The notes beneath the pieces were generated by a model that made no database searches, was not told the DNA's origin, and worked only from the letters and a program-made list of their open reading frames with translations. The position numbers and the translations under genes are program-made. A stretch of DNA of 7,446 nucleotides from Proteobacteria bacterium UBA2996 (GTDB taxonomy: Bacteria > Pseudomonadota > Gammaproteobacteria > Arenicellales > UBA868), in assembly GCA_002346525.1 (NCBI GenBank), contig DDZY01000136.1, positions 1 to 7,446 of the forward strand. The letters are read 5' to 3'. Positions 6,225 through 7,446 of the stretch are shown here, one piece after another. Numbering within the stretch: position 1 is the first letter of the stretch; each line of letters starts with the position of its first letter.

Positions 6225-7295
6225 TCAATGCTCCTCAAGTCGGGCGATGCCGATCGCGGCCTCGCCCGCACCGCTGTACAGAATGTAGACCTGATCTTCA
6301 TCGACAAAGATGCCAGGGTCGCGCAATTCGCACAGTCTTTCGGTCGCGGTGCCCACTACTGAAGGCTGGCGCGGCAGATCCGAACCCTCCCAGACCTCTT
6401 GAGGGCTCAACAAGATGCGTGGCTCGGTGAAAACCCAATCGTCCCAGTCTTCATCAAGTTCGTACTGGCAGTGATAAATCTGTTCGGGACAGTCGCCCAT
6501 GCATGAAAAAAAAAGGTGCAGAGTGTCCCCTTTCAGCCACAATGCGGGATGACGGGGCTCAAGGGTGCTGTTCTCGCCAAAAAGTTGCATGGCAGGCCCC
6601 GGATCGCGCTGAACTTCAAAAGGCCCGTCCCAGTGCCGGGCGCGAAGAAAGCGTCCCTGCCAGGTTGTTGCGTAGATCCAGTCCTTGTGCCGAACCACCC
6701 GGAAGTAGGGTGGCCCGAGCAATGGTGCGCGTGGTACGAAATGGAGGCCGTCCTCAGAATAGGCTATCCGGGTTTTTTGATCTCCGTTGTCCAGCAGTCC
6801 ATGGTAGTACATCCGGATCTGCTGGCTTTCTTCGTCGATATTCACATCCGGTGAGGCGACGTGAGCGTAAAGATATCCTCCGGGCAAGGTATCTGCCCAA
6901 CTGGGACGCTGATCTGGCGGCGGTTCGGGCGGGTCCGTTGGCGCAAAAAGCGACTCTGAGACATCCAATACCCCCGGGCGGTGAATTTGCCACGGACCTT
7001 TAAGGTCATCCGCATAAGCCAATCGGATGAATGTCCCCTTGTGATGCGAAAAGTAAAGATAGTAGCGTCCGAGCGGTTGCGTTACCCAGGCCGGCACCCG
7101 GATCACGCTCGGACCGTTGATGTTGGTGCCGATCCGGTCATCCATGCCGGGATGAATGATGGGCTGGTCCAGCATTCGGGTCGCGCGCATGAGCGCAGTA
7201 TACAGGCGGGCGAATACAATCCGGACTCTGCCGTTTCGAACCCATTTGTAAATCGAGCCCCTTAATCTGTTCGGGCCAATGTCAAGCGAGAACAC
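6225..7295 (-). CDS. Five-bladed beta-propeller protein, glycoside hydrolase family 43-like
   Basis: This protein of up to 356 residues has the repeated pattern of GH43/arabinanase-like five-bladed propellers. The recurring blade-type strands are NGPSVIRVPAW (60-70), GRYYLYFSHHKGTFIRLAYADDL (77-98, here as several strands), ASPDVNIDEE with RMYYHG (148-166), TRIAYSEDGLHF (175-186), RHPALWLKGDTLHLFF (248-263), and the closing LRDPGIF with QVYILYSGAG (324-344). Acidic residues sit at blade starts (Asp150, Asp326), as in clan GH-F and GH-J enzymes, but I cannot assign a catalytic triad. The activity may be sugar hydrolysis or none. A proline-rich loop (PPEPPPDQRP, 122-131) interrupts the second blade. 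No secretion signal is obvious. The longest frame starts with GTG at 7295-7293, right after a TGA and with no ribosome site. ATG at 7190 (residue 36) or 7175 (residue 41) may be the real start. Homologues are usually left as hypothetical proteins. No sugar gene is nearby. Confidence 0.75.
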   Translation of the reverse strand: MFSLDIGPNRLRGSIYKWVRNGRVRIVFARLYTALMRATRMLDQPIIHPGMDDRIGTNINGPSVIRVPAWVTQPLGRYYLYFSHHKGTFIRLAYADDLKGPWQIHRPGVLDVSESLFAPTDPPEPPPDQRPSWADTLPGGYLYAHVASPDVNIDEESQQIRMYYHGLLDNGDQKTRIAYSEDGLHFVPRAPLLGPPYFRVVRHKDWIYATTWQGRFLRARHWDGPFEVQRDPGPAMQLFGENSTLEPRHPALWLKGDTLHLFFSCMGDCPEQIYHCQYELDEDWDDWVFTEPRILLSPQEVWEGSDLPRQPSVVGTATERLCELRDPGIFVDEDQVYILYSGAGEAAIGIARLEEH

Positions 7296-7300
7296 TCATC

Positions 7301-7446
7301 ATGAATAAAGAAGAACTCATTCACATGGTTTACCGAGGAGCCCACGCGGGTTCTTCTTCCACTGTACAAATCTTCCGTCGCGGGATCGAGCAGTCGCCTT
7401 ATGCCGATAAATGGCTGACAGACGGCATCATGTATTCGGTTTATGC
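7301..7446 (+). CDS. 5' end of an unrecognised gene, running off the right edge
   Basis: An open frame of 48 codons plus two bases begins with ATG at 7301 and continues to the end of the window. It starts MNKEELIHMVYRGAH and continues with GSSSTVQIFRRG and SPYADKWLTDG. It looks like genuine soluble-protein sequence, with a charged N-terminus, no signal peptide and codon use like the neighbours. I do not recognise the family. Only the weak purine patch GCGAG (7286-7290) precedes it, and a second in-frame ATG is at 7325. Its start lies five bases from the most upstream possible start of the divergent propeller gene. That leaves no room for promoters unless the propeller gene starts further in. 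Confidence 0.6.
   Translation, partial: MNKEELIHMVYRGAHAGSSSTVQIFRRGIEQSPYADKWLTDGIMYSVY

Noticed and set aside
6503..7003. 166-codon plus-strand frame opposite the propeller gene
   Set aside because: Low-complexity arginine/proline-rich translation typical of an antisense shadow; the minus-strand frame has clear propeller repeats.

Overview
The window looks like chromosomal DNA of a proteobacterium, most plausibly a marine or soil Gammaproteobacterium. The supports are a moderately high GC content by eye, Shine-Dalgarno sites of the AAGGAGG type, and a fatty-acid degradation operon that carries a LiuR-like MerR regulator. The genus cannot be read from the window.

Region 1 (1-4800, minus strand, transcribed right to left) is one tightly packed acyl-CoA degradation operon. 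Its order is a FadD-type acyl-CoA synthetase (4658-2961), a MerR-family regulator that overlaps it by four bases (2964-2587), an acetyl-CoA acyltransferase/thiolase (2495-1359), and, abutting the thiolase stop codon, a FadN-like 3-hydroxyacyl-CoA dehydrogenase (1358 to past the left edge). In this logic the synthetase activates a carboxylic acid to its CoA thioester. The FadN-like enzyme oxidises the 3-hydroxyacyl-CoA and probably also hydrates the enoyl-CoA through a C-terminal domain outside the window. The thiolase then cleaves off acetyl-CoA. No acyl-CoA dehydrogenase is in the window. A perfect 14-bp palindrome (TGACGTTAACGTCA, 4747-4760) overlaps the -35 box of the best candidate promoter of the operon and is the obvious candidate operator for the embedded regulator.

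Region 2 (4659-5081) is a gene-free stretch of about 420 bp between divergent genes. The operon promoter and operator sit in its left part. The right part shows no convincing gene or promoter.

Region 3 (5082-6224, plus strand) encodes a complete class V (alanine-glyoxylate aminotransferase-like) PLP enzyme of unknown substrate. It converges stop-to-stop, with no spacer, on region 4.

Region 4 (7295-6225, minus strand) encodes a five-bladed beta-propeller protein resembling glycoside hydrolase family 43. Its annotated start is doubtful. At the right edge a plus-strand gene starts at 7301 and runs out of the window; its product is not recognised.

No RNA gene, CRISPR array, insertion sequence or phage gene was seen. 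The most useful leads are the predicted MerR operator with its surrounding half-site and inverted repeat, the uncharacterised propeller protein with a T9 tract and an uncertain start, and the aminotransferase of unknown role. I did not find strong evidence for a wholly new system.
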